A stretch of 64,000 nt of DNA, from NCBI GenBank assembly GCA_044227325.1, contig JBGAFI010000008.1, positions 1 to 64,000 of the forward strand, in the 5' to 3' direction. The translations under genes and the position numbers were made by a program. The notes below the pieces were generated by a model. The model was not told the DNA's origin. It did no database searches and was given only the letters and a program-made list of their open reading frames with translations. This document shows positions 26,622-34,967 of the stretch, piece after piece. Source of the stretch: PFJX01 sp044227325 (GTDB taxonomy: Bacteria > Pseudomonadota > Gammaproteobacteria > Burkholderiales > Thiobacillaceae). Position 1 is the first letter of the stretch. Each line of letters opens with the position of its first letter.

Positions 26622-27137
26622 TCAGATCAGGGCCGGCGCATCCGGCAGTTCGTTGGGATTGTCCCGGCCCGACCCGTCCGCCGGGTAAAGCCCGCGCAGC
26701 AAGACATCCACCCGGGCGATGCCGGCCAGCACCCCCGCTGCGAATTCGCCCCGCCGGAAATGGGCCTCCATCTCCCGGCAAATCGCTTCCCATGTTTCGG
26801 CCGGCACTTTGCCGTTGAAGCCCCGATCCGCGAGTATCTCCACATCCCGGTCGGCCAGCAGCAGATAGATCAGCACGCCGTTGTTGGCTTCGGTATCCCA
26901 GACGCGCAGATCGGAAAACACCTGCACCGCCCGCTCCCGCGCCGTCACGCCGCGCAAGAGATGGGGAAAGTCCAGCGCGCCCTCGACCACGAAGCGGATT
27001 TCCCCGAGATGCCCGCGTTCCGAAGCCGCGATCGCCTCCGTGACGCGGTCCAGGACCGGGCGCGGGAAGGCGCGGCCCACCAGCCAGCGCGGGTGGAACA
27101 GGTGGCGGACATGCCGGGCAAGCGTGCGCTTCGTCAT
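26622..27137 (-). CDS. TPM-domain protein (soluble form)
   Basis: 171 residues. GEIRFVVEGALDFPHLLRG, RVWDTEANNGVLIYLLLADRDVEILADRGFNGKV and WEAICREMEAHFRRGEF form a TPM domain of about 110 residues. There is no clear signal peptide; a basic N-terminus (TKRTLARHVRHLFHP) precedes the domain. It is immediately downstream of another TPM gene (10-bp gap), a pairing common in proteobacteria, usually with lemA upstream; lemA is not here. Function is unproven. Confidence 0.85.
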   Translation of the reverse strand: MTKRTLARHVRHLFHPRWLVGRAFPRPVLDRVTEAIAASERGHLGEIRFVVEGALDFPHLLRGVTARERAVQVFSDLRVWDTEANNGVLIYLLLADRDVEILADRGFNGKVPAETWEAICREMEAHFRRGEFAAGVLAGIARVDVLLRGLYPADGSGRDNPNELPDAPALI

Positions 27138-27146
27138 GATCTTCCC

Positions 27147-28007
27147 CTACCAACGTCCGGAGGCGCCGCCTCCGCCAAAACCGCCACCGCCGCCACCAAA
27201 GCCTCCGCCGCCGCCAAAACCGCCTCCCCCGCGCCCACCGCCGAGGAACCCTGAAATGCCGGCCAGGGTCAGCACGAACACGATCACGCCGACCACCAGG
27301 GCCGTGACCAGAGACCCCAGCAGTAACCAGCCGCCGAGGAAGGCGACCACGCCCGCGACCGTCGCGCCGAGGAAGGTGCCGAAAATCGCGCGCAGGATGC
27401 CGCCCACGACGAAGATGAACACCATCGCCATGGGCAGGATTCCCTCGAGATTTCCGCCGCCGCCGGTGTTTTTGGCGGTGTTTCTGGATTTCCGCGCTTC
27501 CGGCAAGGGTTCGCCGTTGATCAGCTTGATCAGCGCGTTCACGCCCGCGTCGATGCCGCCGGGAAAATCGCCCGCCTTGAAATGGGGCACGATGACTTCC
27601 GCGATGACCCGCTTCGCCACCGCGTCGGGAATCGCGCCTTCCAGGCCGTAGCCCACCTCGATGCGCAGGGCGCGGTCCCGGGTCGCCACCAGCAGCAGGA
27701 CGCCGTCGTCCACGCCCTTGCGCCCCAGCTTCCAGGCTTCGGCGACGCGCAGGCCATATTGTTCGATGGTCTCGGGCTCGGTCGTCGCCACCAGCAGCAC
27801 CGCCAACTGGCTGCCCTTGGCCTTTTCCAGCTCGGCCAGGCGGGCTTCCAACGCTTGCCGCGTCGCGGCATCCAGGGTGCCGGTCAGATCGGTCACCCGG
27901 CTCTCGAGGGGCGGCACGGCGACCTGCGCCCAGGCCGGTCCAAGCCCCAGGAACAGGCACAACGCGAACAACCAGAGGCGGGACAGCACGGGAACGGGAA
28001 GGGGCAA
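27147..28007 (-). CDS. TPM-domain membrane protein with glycine-rich tail
   Basis: 286 residues from a TTG at 28007, chosen because GGAG lies seven bases upstream and a signal peptide follows (LWLFALCLFLGLGPAWA); a GTG at 27989 is the alternative. The TPM domain (about 32-155) has VTDLTGTLDAATRQALEARL, LAVLLVATTEPETIEQYGLR and RALRIEVGYGLEGAIPDAVAKR. Two hydrophobic segments then precede a tail of GGGGFGG repeats ending GGASGRW, closely matching the 4998 gene's end. Probably anchored in the inner membrane with the TPM domain in the periplasm. Confidence 0.88.
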   Translation of the reverse strand: MPLPVPVLSRLWLFALCLFLGLGPAWAQVAVPPLESRVTDLTGTLDAATRQALEARLAELEKAKGSQLAVLLVATTEPETIEQYGLRVAEAWKLGRKGVDDGVLLLVATRDRALRIEVGYGLEGAIPDAVAKRVIAEVIVPHFKAGDFPGGIDAGVNALIKLINGEPLPEARKSRNTAKNTGGGGNLEGILPMAMVFIFVVGGILRAIFGTFLGATVAGVVAFLGGWLLLGSLVTALVVGVIVFVLTLAGISGFLGGGRGGGGFGGGGGFGGGGGGFGGGGASGRW

Positions 28008-28139
28008 GCCGGAACTCCAAAAAGCAAGGCGGGCATCGGACCATCCCGATCCCACCCTGGCAGAGGGATTATCCGGGCACCCCGGCCCGGCGCAAGGCTC
28101 GTTATCATGCCGCATCGAACGACCGCAGGGAGAACGATC

Positions 28140-29717
28140 ATGGACAGCCATCCCCTCCTCGCCAAGCTGGAACAGCTCAACGCCATCGGCGCGGCCCTCT
28201 CCCGTGAACAAGACCTCACCCCGCTGCTGGAGCGCATCCTGCACTCGGCCATCGAACTCACCGGCGCGGACGCGGGCACCCTCTATCTCACCAATTCCCA
28301 GCGCGCCCTGGAGTTCCGCATCCTGGTCAACCGCAGCATGGACATCGAACTGGGCGGCAGCAAAGGCGGCAGGATCGACCTGCCGGACATCCCCATTTTC
28401 AACGCCGACGGCCGCCCCAACGACCGCTTGGTGGCCGCCTACGCCGCCGCCCATCAGGCCACCGTCAACATCGCCGACGTCGAGACCGCGGAGGGCTTCG
28501 ATTTCTCCGGCACGCGGGAATTCAACCTGCGCACCGGCTACGTCTCCCAGTCCTTCCTGACCGTGCCCCTCATCGACCACCACCGGGAAACCATCGGCGT
28601 GCTGCAACTCATCAACGCCCTGGACCCGGACACCGGCGCCATCCGCGCCTTCTCCGCCGAGGACCAGCGCCTGGCGGAATCCCTCGCCTCCCAGGCCGCC
28701 ATCGCCTACACCAAGCGCCGTCTCATCGACCAGCTCGCCGAGCTGTTCGAATCCCTGGTCAACCTGATCAACACCGCCATCGACGAAAAGTCTCCCTACA
28801 CCAGCAAGCATTGCGAGCGGGTTCCCGAGCTGACCATGATGATCGCCGAGGCGGTGAGCCGGACCGAGAGCGGTCCCCTGGCCGGCTTCCGCATGGACGA
28901 CGCGGACCGCTACGAACTGCGCATCGCCGGCCTCATGCACGACTGCGGCAAGATCACCACGCCGGTCCACATCATGGACAAATCCACCAAGCTGGAAGCC
29001 CTGTTCGACCGCATCCACGTGCTGGACGCCCGCTTCGACATCCTGCGCCGGGATGCCGCGATCCATCGCCTGGAAAGCCTGCTGGCGCGGCCCTCCGAGA
29101 AGGCCGCCATCGAGGCCGACTACCGGGCGCGCCTGGAGGTTCTGGAGGCGGACCGGGCCTTCCTGCACCGCTGCAATATCGGCGGCGAGTTCATGGCCGC
29201 GGCGGACCTGGAACACGTCGACCGCATCGCGGGTTACCGCTGGACCGACGCGCAAGGCGTGGAACAGCCCTTTCTCAGCGCCGACGAGGAGGCCTGCCTG
29301 CGCATCGCCCGCGGCACCCTCACCGAGGAGGAGCGCCACATCATCAACTACCACATCGTTTCCACCATCAACATGCTGGAAGCCCTGCCCTGGCCGAAGC
29401 ACCTGCGGCGTGTCCCGGAATACGCCGGCGGCCACCACGAGCGCATGGACGGCCGGGGCTATCCCAAGGGACTCACCGGCACGCAGATGTCGGTCCAGGC
29501 GCGCATCATGGCCATCGCCGACATCTTCGAGGCCCTCACGGCGGGCGACCGGCCCTACAAGAAGGCGAAACCCCTGTCGGAATGCCTGGCCATCATGGAG
29601 CGCATGGCGGCGGACGGGCACATCGACCGGGATATCTACCGGGTCTTCGTCGCGGATCGCATCCATCTGGAATACGCGCGCCAGTTCCTGCGGCCGGAGC
29701 AGGTCGACGTGAAATAA
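28140..29717 (+). CDS. GAF-HD-GYP cyclic-di-GMP phosphodiesterase
   Basis: 525 residues, start supported by AGGGAGA upstream of the ATG. The GAF domain spans about 10-195 (ILHSAIELTGADAGTLYLTN; FLTVPLIDHHRETIGVLQLIN). The HD-GYP domain covers about 215-510 but is split: HCERVPELT and GLMHDCGKITTPVHIMDK, then an insertion of about 110 residues, then INYHIVSTINMLE and GGHHERMDGRGYPKG, the canonical HHERxDGxGYP signature. Activity on cyclic di-GMP is expected. The sigma-54 activator gene starts 110 bases downstream on the same strand. Confidence 0.92.
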   Translation: MDSHPLLAKLEQLNAIGAALSREQDLTPLLERILHSAIELTGADAGTLYLTNSQRALEFRILVNRSMDIELGGSKGGRIDLPDIPIFNADGRPNDRLVAAYAAAHQATVNIADVETAEGFDFSGTREFNLRTGYVSQSFLTVPLIDHHRETIGVLQLINALDPDTGAIRAFSAEDQRLAESLASQAAIAYTKRRLIDQLAELFESLVNLINTAIDEKSPYTSKHCERVPELTMMIAEAVSRTESGPLAGFRMDDADRYELRIAGLMHDCGKITTPVHIMDKSTKLEALFDRIHVLDARFDILRRDAAIHRLESLLARPSEKAAIEADYRARLEVLEADRAFLHRCNIGGEFMAAADLEHVDRIAGYRWTDAQGVEQPFLSADEEACLRIARGTLTEEERHIINYHIVSTINMLEALPWPKHLRRVPEYAGGHHERMDGRGYPKGLTGTQMSVQARIMAIADIFEALTAGDRPYKKAKPLSECLAIMERMAADGHIDRDIYRVFVADRIHLEYARQFLRPEQVDVK

Positions 29718-29826
29718 TTGTGACGCTCGTCATACCCGACTTGTTGAAGGCCGGCATTGTTTGCTAGGGTACTAGTTCAAAACATAAGAAATATCGAGCC
29801 CAGCAGGCTTACTAGGAGGATGCGAC

Positions 29827-30855
29827 ATGATGAAACAGTTCCATCGTCATGGGTTGATCGGCGAATCCGTGATTTTCAGGGAAATGCTGGCCCTGCTGGA
29901 CAAAATCGCCGGCTATGACGCCACCGTGCTCATCCTGGGCGAAACCGGCACGGGCAAGGAACTGGCGGCGCGCGCCATCCACTATCTCGGCCGCCGCGCC
30001 GACAAACCCTTCATCCCGGTCAACTGCGGCGCCCTGCCCGACCATCTGATCGAAAACGAGCTGTTCGGGCACGGCCGGGGCGCCTACACCGACGCGCGGG
30101 AAAGCCAGGCCGGCCTGATCGCCCAGGCGGAAGGCGGCACCCTGTTCCTGGACGAGGTGGATTCCCTCTCCCCCAAGGCCCAGGTCAGCCTGTTGCGCTT
30201 CCTCCAGGACGGCCATTACCGCCCGCTGGGCGGCAGCAGGCAGGAAACCGCCGATGTGCGGGTGCTGGCGGCGAGCAATGTCGATCTGGGCGAACTGGTC
30301 GCCCAGGAACGTTTCCGCGCCGACCTGCGCTACCGCCTCAACGTCATGGAACTGAGCGTCCCGCCCTTGCGCGCCAGGGGCGAGGATGTGGCCATGCTGG
30401 CGCGGCATTTCATCGCCGAGGCCGCCTGCCGCTACCAGCTCCCGGAACGCGAGCTGCATCCGGAGAGCGTCCGCTGGCTCGCCCGCCAGCCCTGGCCCGG
30501 CAACGTGCGGGAACTGCGCAACCGCATCCAGCGCGAATTCCTCATGAGCGAGGGCGACACCATCCGCATCGGCGCGCCCGCCGACTCCCCGGCCCCCGCC
30601 GCGGACCGCCGCCGCCAGGCCGACCGCCGCCAGACCGCGCCGGAGACCTTGAACTTCAACGACGCCAAACAGCAGGCCTTGCAGGACTTCGAGCGCGGCC
30701 ACCTGATCCGCCTCATGCGGCAAAGCCTGGGCAACGTGTCCCAGGCCGCCCGCCTCGCCGGCAAGGAACGCCGCACCCTCGGCAAGCTGCTCAAGAAATA
30801 CCGCATCGACCCGGGCCACTTCCGCCCGGAGAACGGATTGAGCGGCCAGGAATAG
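29827..30855 (+). CDS. Sigma-54-dependent activator without sensor domain
   Basis: 342 residues. The AAA+ domain starts almost at the N-terminus (GLIGESVIFREML): Walker A GETGTGKE, Walker B GGTLFLDEVDSL, the arginine-finger region FRADLRYRLNV and the LRARGEDVAMLARHF helix. The loop that contacts sigma-54, usually GAFTGA, reads GAYTDA. The C-terminus is a Fis-like helix-turn-helix (NVSQAARLAGKERRTLGKLLKKY). With no N-terminal receiver, GAF or CARF domain, activity must be controlled by expression or by a partner, as for PspF. A perfect sigma-54 promoter lies 170 bases downstream, so the 31072 and 31480 genes are its likely targets. Confidence 0.92.
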   Translation: MMKQFHRHGLIGESVIFREMLALLDKIAGYDATVLILGETGTGKELAARAIHYLGRRADKPFIPVNCGALPDHLIENELFGHGRGAYTDARESQAGLIAQAEGGTLFLDEVDSLSPKAQVSLLRFLQDGHYRPLGGSRQETADVRVLAASNVDLGELVAQERFRADLRYRLNVMELSVPPLRARGEDVAMLARHFIAEAACRYQLPERELHPESVRWLARQPWPGNVRELRNRIQREFLMSEGDTIRIGAPADSPAPAADRRRQADRRQTAPETLNFNDAKQQALQDFERGHLIRLMRQSLGNVSQAARLAGKERRTLGKLLKKYRIDPGHFRPENGLSGQE

Positions 30856-31022
30856 CTTGCACCCCGCGCGGCATCCGCGCCGCCGCGAGCGGGTCCGCCC
30901 CGCCCCACCGGCGACTGCCGCCGCCTTCTCCCCGGGGCCTGGCGACCCCACCCGCCGCCGCGCGCCCCGCAAAGCCTTGCGCCAAGCCATTGAATCCAAT
31001 GAAAAGCCGCCGTTTCCCCGGT

Positions 31023-31039
31023 TTGGCACGCCGATTGCG
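31023..31039 (+). promoter_or_regulatory. Sigma-54 (-24/-12) promoter
   Basis: TTGGCACG-CCGA-TTGCG matches the consensus TGGCACG-N4-TTGCW except for the last base; GG at 31025-31026 and GC at 31037-31038 are exactly ten bases apart. It lies about 35 bases before the 31072 start codon and directly downstream of a gene for a sigma-54 activator. Confidence 0.85.
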
Positions 31040-31071
31040 TTTGTTGCTCAGTTATCGCGAGGAGGGTTCCC

Positions 31072-31299
31072 ATGGAGCCGGAGCATGAACGTCTGATCGA
31101 AGTCGTCGATGCGATCCTGCGCTATCTGCACAGCCACCCGGACGCGGTCGACACCGTGGAAGGCATTTCCAAGTGGTGGCTCCCGCTCGATTACTGCGCG
31201 GACAAGGGCCTGGTCAAAACCGCCCTCGACCGCCTGGAAAGCCAGGGGCTGGTGCACAAACGGTCCAACGCCGACCGGCACGTGCTGTACTCGCGCTAA
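31072..31299 (+). CDS. Small winged-helix-like protein
   Basis: 75 residues with GAGGAGG just upstream of the start. The sequence (LIEVVDAILRYLHSHPDAVDT, then ISKWWL, then VKTALDRLESQGLVHKRSN) has the helix-turn-helix plus wing pattern of a small winged-helix domain, with a basic recognition helix and a final HVLYSR beta strand. It could bind DNA or act as a protein adaptor. It is the first gene after the sigma-54 promoter and is probably co-transcribed with the 31480 gene. The family is not recognised by name. Confidence 0.8.
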   Translation: MEPEHERLIEVVDAILRYLHSHPDAVDTVEGISKWWLPLDYCADKGLVKTALDRLESQGLVHKRSNADRHVLYSR

Positions 31300-31479
31300 G
31301 TACCCCCTGCTGATCCCGCAAGGCTTGCAGCGCTCCGGCAGGGCCGCCGCGAACCCGTATCCGGCAAGCTTCGACCTCCTTTTCCAGCCCCGCCGCCTGC
31401 CGGATCCGCGGCTTGAATCGCCCCATCGACATCCTGTTACAGTGCCCATCCATGGAGTGACGACTCTCGAGGTGACGCA

Positions 31480-33432
31480 ATGGCGCTGCACGTTTTCGTG
31501 GCCATGCCCCGCGGACGCAAGCAGGACATCGATTTCGACGCGGTCTATGCCGACTATCTGAAACCCGCCCTCTCCGATGCCGGCTTCGAGGTGTTCCGCG
31601 CCGACCAGGAAGCCCTGGCCGGCGACATCCCGGGCGGCTTGCTCCAGAAGCTGCTGCTCGCCGACCTGGTGGTGGTGGATCTCAGCATCGACGACCCCAA
31701 TGTCTGGTACGAACTGGGCGTGCGCCACGCCCTGCGCGCGCGGGGCGTGCTGCTGGCGCAAAGCCGGCGCGAGCACCAGCCCTTCGCCATCCACACCGAC
31801 CACAAGCTGCGCTACCGCCTCAAGGACGGCCGCCCCGACCCGGACTGCCTGGAAGCCGACAAGACCGCCCTGGCGGACATGGCCAGGGCCACCATGGCTG
31901 CCTGGCACGGCCGTCCCACCAGTCCCGTCCATCGCTTGCTGAAAGGCCTGCGGGAACCCGACTGGCGCGACCTGATGCCGGCAGGCGACAACGCATTCCG
32001 CGCCGCCTGCGAAACCTGGCAACGGCGCATCGAAGCGGCGCGCAAGGACAACCTTCCCGGCGACATCATGACCCTGGTCGAGGAGACCCCCACCTGGGCC
32101 CTGCGCCTGGAAGCCACCCGCGCCGCCGGCAAGGCCCTCACCAAGCTGGGCCGGTACGCGCTGGCCCTGGAACAGGTGGAATCCGCCCTGGCGCTGGCCC
32201 CGGACGACATCGGCAGCCAGCGGGACAAGGGCATGCTGCTGGGACGCCTGGGCAGGTTCGACGCCGCCCGGGAATGGGCCGACAGCCTGATCCGCATGCG
32301 GCCCGACGCGCCGGAGGACTGGTGCCTGCTCGGCCGTCTGGAAAAGGAGGACTGGATGCGGCGCTGGCGCCTGCCCGATGCCGGCGTTCCCGCCATGTAC
32401 GACAAGGCCGCGAAGGAAATCCCCCAGCTCCTCCAGGCCATCGAACCCTACATGAACGCCTTCGTGCAGGAACCGTCGCATTTCTCTTGCGGCATCAACG
32501 CTTGCACCCTGCGCCACCTGCAAATCCACCTGGGCGGCAAGCTCAACAACCCGTCCAGCCTGTCCAATCTGGAGGGCGGCGTGGTCTGGGCCTGCCTCTC
32601 CGCCCTGGAGCGCCAGCCCCAGGACTATCGGACCCGCGCCGGCTGGGCCGAACTCAACGTCCTGCTCTATGCGCCCGACCAGGTGGAAACCGCTTGGCGC
32701 GAAGCCGTCGCGGTCAACGACAAGGACTGGTTCGCCCTTGATCGCAGCCGCCGGCAACTGCGCATCCTGCGCGACCTGGGTTTCCGCCCGGACGCCGTCG
32801 CCGCCGCCCTCGAAGTGCTGGAAGCGGAGATCGCCACCCTGGAGGAACCCTGGCAACCGCGCCGCATCTTCCTGTTCAGCGGCCACATGATCGATGCCCC
32901 GGACCGGCCCACGCCCCGCTTCCCGGCCGCGATGGAAGCAAGGGCGGCCCAGGCCATCGCCGCCAAGCTCGACGAACTGGGCATGGGCCCGGACGACCTG
33001 GCCATCTGCGGCGGCGCCTGCGGCGGCGACACCCTGTTCGCCGAGGACGCCCTCGGGCGCGGCTGCCGGCTCCAACTCTTCCTGCAATTCGACGAACCCG
33101 AATTCCTCCAGGCCTCGGTCGCCCGCGCCGGCGAATCCTGGGTGGAACGCTACTTCATCCTCAAGGACAACCCGCGCACCCGAACCCGCGCGCAGCCGGA
33201 CGTGCTCGGCCCACCTCCCACGGGCATGAACCCCTACGCGCGCAACAACCTCTGGCAGCTCCACACCGCCCTCGCCCACGGCCCCGACAAGATCCGCTGC
33301 ATCGCCCTGTGGAACGGCGAGGGCGGCGACAAGCCCGGCGGCACCGAACACATGGTGGAGACCGTCAAACGCCACGCCGGCCGCGTCAGCATTCTCGACA
33401 CGCGCCAACTGTTCGGCTTGCAACCCGGGTAG
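31480..33432 (+). CDS. Deoxyribosyltransferase/TIR-like, TPR and SLOG-like multidomain protein
   Basis: 650 residues. Residues 1-125 (HVFVAMPRGRK, YADYLKPALSDAGFEVFRAD, ADLVVVDLSIDDPNVWYELG) follow the pattern of nucleoside 2-deoxyribosyltransferase-like/TIR-like domains. Residues about 150-445 are helical with TPR-type repeats (AGKALTKLGRYALALEQVES, GMLLGRLGRFDAAREWADSL), resembling the TRAFs-binding TPR region. Residues about 460-650 (RIFLFSGHMID, AICGGACGGDTLFAEDAL, GCRLQLFLQFDEPEF) look like a SLOG-type Rossmann domain that senses nucleotides. The combination suggests nucleotide-based stress or immune signalling. Probably transcribed from the sigma-54 promoter at 31023. Domain calls are by pattern only. 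Confidence 0.75.
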   Translation: MALHVFVAMPRGRKQDIDFDAVYADYLKPALSDAGFEVFRADQEALAGDIPGGLLQKLLLADLVVVDLSIDDPNVWYELGVRHALRARGVLLAQSRREHQPFAIHTDHKLRYRLKDGRPDPDCLEADKTALADMARATMAAWHGRPTSPVHRLLKGLREPDWRDLMPAGDNAFRAACETWQRRIEAARKDNLPGDIMTLVEETPTWALRLEATRAAGKALTKLGRYALALEQVESALALAPDDIGSQRDKGMLLGRLGRFDAAREWADSLIRMRPDAPEDWCLLGRLEKEDWMRRWRLPDAGVPAMYDKAAKEIPQLLQAIEPYMNAFVQEPSHFSCGINACTLRHLQIHLGGKLNNPSSLSNLEGGVVWACLSALERQPQDYRTRAGWAELNVLLYAPDQVETAWREAVAVNDKDWFALDRSRRQLRILRDLGFRPDAVAAALEVLEAEIATLEEPWQPRRIFLFSGHMIDAPDRPTPRFPAAMEARAAQAIAAKLDELGMGPDDLAICGGACGGDTLFAEDALGRGCRLQLFLQFDEPEFLQASVARAGESWVERYFILKDNPRTRTRAQPDVLGPPPTGMNPYARNNLWQLHTALAHGPDKIRCIALWNGEGGDKPGGTEHMVETVKRHAGRVSILDTRQLFGLQPG

Positions 33433-33592
33433 CGGCGAGCCGATTGCGGCCGCCGCCATACCCGCGCGAGCCGGTATCCGGTCCTCCCGCCCCAAACCTC
33501 ACCTTGTCCCCCAGCCGCCAGCTCCCATAATGAAACCAAGAACGGACGGCCCCCGCCGCCCGCGCCTCAGCAACCCACGACAGGAGACATCC

Positions 33593-33931
33593 ATGCTCAC
33601 GCGCAACGAATACGTCGAACAACTGAAAAAGAACCTGGACGACTGGAACACCAGCATCGCCAGATGGGAGGACAAAGCCAAGGTCGCGCGCAACGACATG
33701 CGCATCGAATACGAAATGCAGTTGGAAACCCTGCGCAAACGCCGCGAGGAAGCCACCGCGAAACTCAAGGAATTGCAGGCCACCAGCGGCGACGCCTGGA
33801 AAGACCTGACCGTCGGCGCGGACGCCGCCTGGGCCGCCATGCGGGACGCCTTCGACAAGGCCAGCTCCCACTTCCTGAAGAAGGCCGCGCCCCCGCCCCC
33901 GCGCGATGACGAAATCAACTCGGGCATGTAA
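33593..33931 (+). CDS. Coiled-coil stress-type small protein
   Basis: 112 residues, start set by AGGAG nine bases before the ATG. The sequence is almost wholly charged helix (LTRNEYVEQLKKNLDDWNTS; MQLETLRKRREEATAKLKEL) and predicts a coiled coil of about 60 residues, followed by an Ala-rich amphipathic helix and a short Pro-rich acidic tail. No signal peptide. Similar small coiled-coil proteins are frequent in stress-related loci of betaproteobacteria, but no function is assigned. A terminator follows. Confidence 0.8.
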   Translation: MLTRNEYVEQLKKNLDDWNTSIARWEDKAKVARNDMRIEYEMQLETLRKRREEATAKLKELQATSGDAWKDLTVGADAAWAAMRDAFDKASSHFLKKAAPPPPRDDEINSGM

Positions 33932-33955
33932 CGCCGGTCCGATTTGAACCAATCC

Positions 33956-33990
33956 CGGCGGGGGCGCGGAACAGGCCCCCGCCGCGTTTT
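33956..33990 (+). terminator. Rho-independent terminator
   Basis: CGGCGGGGGC pairs with GCCCCCGCCG around a nine-base loop, followed by CGTTTT. It ends the 33593 gene. Confidence 0.75.
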
Positions 33991-34100
33991 CCCCCCGCGC
34001 CTGCTCGCGGCAGGCCGGATAACACACCGGCCGCGGGCCGGGAGTGCCGCTATCCCAGATTCTCCGATGTGATCGAATGTTTATGAATGCGGGACGCTCG

Positions 34101-34125
34101 CGTGAAGTCTCCCCGTCACACTGGT
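34101..34125 (+). promoter_or_regulatory. Putative ECF-type promoter (motif copy A)
   Basis: CGTGA, 14 bases, then ACTGGT, 58 bases before the 34183 start codon. The same two boxes at the same spacing precede the 34703 gene and bufA, and related forms precede hvfA and bufB. Confidence 0.6.
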
Positions 34126-34182
34126 ATCACCAGAACGGATGAGCCTTCTGGCCGTAATCAACCAATCGCAAGGAGATCCACC

Positions 34183-34512
34183 ATGAACACCATCCGCAAA
34201 TCCCTCGCCGCCGCCCTGTCCATCGCCGCGCTGTCCGCTTCCCTGCCCGTCCTCGCCGATCCCGGCCAGGGCTACGACGTGGTGGGTTCTCACGCCGTCA
34301 ACATCGGCGTCGGCGAAATGGTGCCCGGCATGCCCAACATGGGCATCACCATGGCGGGCCAAGGCTGGGACGCCTTCGGTTCCCACGCCTACAACATCGG
34401 TGTCGCCCAGAGCATTTCCGCGCCCAGCCAGGGCTATATCGGTACCGCCATGGAAGGCGCCCCCACCCGCGGATTCAACCTGTTCCGCACCGGAGAAACC
34501 AGCAGCCTCTAA
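34183..34512 (+). CDS. Small exported protein with duplicated GQG-GSHA-NIGV motif
   Basis: 109 residues, with AAGGAG before the ATG. A signal peptide (MNTIRKSLAAALSIAALSASLPVLA) precedes a mature part of about 84 residues with two copies of a motif: GQGYDVVGSHAVNIGVGE and GQGWDAFGSHAYNIGVAQ, each with one His, and a weaker third QGYIGTAME. There is no cysteine. I do not recognise the family. The duplicated His and aromatic residues and the promoter shared with the metallophore genes make a metal-related or redox-stress periplasmic role possible, but this is inference. A strong terminator follows. Confidence 0.8.
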   Translation: MNTIRKSLAAALSIAALSASLPVLADPGQGYDVVGSHAVNIGVGEMVPGMPNMGITMAGQGWDAFGSHAYNIGVAQSISAPSQGYIGTAMEGAPTRGFNLFRTGETSSL

Positions 34513-34529
34513 TCCACCGGTCCGCCACG

Positions 34530-34572
34530 ATCCCGCCCGGGCGCGAGCCCCGGCGGGATTCTTCATTTTTTT
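34530..34572 (+). terminator. Rho-independent terminator
   Basis: ATCCCGCC with GGCGGGAT (34552-34559) form a GC-rich stem extended by CGGGC/GCCCCG, followed by a T-rich run ending in seven Ts. It ends the 34183 gene. Confidence 0.85.
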
Positions 34573-34640
34573 GGGCCGCGTCCCCTCACATCATGGGCTG
34601 GAAAAATCCGGACACAAGCTTTCAACTCTCGTGACGAATT

Positions 34641-34665
34641 CGTGATGGATGGCGTCCACACTGGT
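34641..34665 (+). promoter_or_regulatory. Putative ECF-type promoter (motif copy B)
   Basis: CGTGA-N14-ACTGGT, identical boxes and spacing to the copy at 34101, 38 bases before the 34703 start codon. Bases just before the second box (GTCCAC versus GTCAC) are also similar. Confidence 0.6.
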
Positions 34666-34702
34666 TACACCGACTCAGCCCGCAACCAACCAGGAGACCA
34701 CC

Positions 34703-34885
34703 ATGCAAGTTCTGATCGAGGACATCCAGTACGAAGGCGCGCACAACCCCACCGCCATCGCGTTCGGCGACACCGACGAGCAGGCACGGGAATTCTTTCC
34801 GCAAACCGATGACGGCTACGACGACGATGAAGCCCGGCTGTTGGTGCTATACGCCGGCATGCCCTCCTCCTCGGACTGGAACTGA
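34703..34885 (+). CDS. Small acidic protein of unknown function
   Basis: 60 residues, with CAGGAGACC before the ATG. MQVLIEDIQYEGAHNPTAIA starts a beta strand-like segment, followed by a strongly acidic stretch (TDDGYDDDEARLL) and a short tail (YAGMPSSSDWN). No signal peptide, cysteine or transmembrane helix. It has its own copy of the CGTGA-N14-ACTGGT motif, so it appears to be co-regulated with the 34183 gene and bufA. No family recognised. Confidence 0.7.
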   Translation: MQVLIEDIQYEGAHNPTAIAFGDTDEQAREFFPQTDDGYDDDEARLLVLYAGMPSSSDWN

Positions 34886-34967
34886 GGCGTGGACATGCCC
34901 GCCAATCTCGCGACGCGCCGTCCGATCGGTCCATTGATCTCCCGGTTCCATCTCCCGGAGGCGGCAC

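Noticed and set aside
29745..29765. Possible sigma-54 promoter before the activator gene (CCGGCATTGTTTGC)
   Set aside because: GG and GC are eight bases apart rather than ten, so it does not meet the spacing rule.
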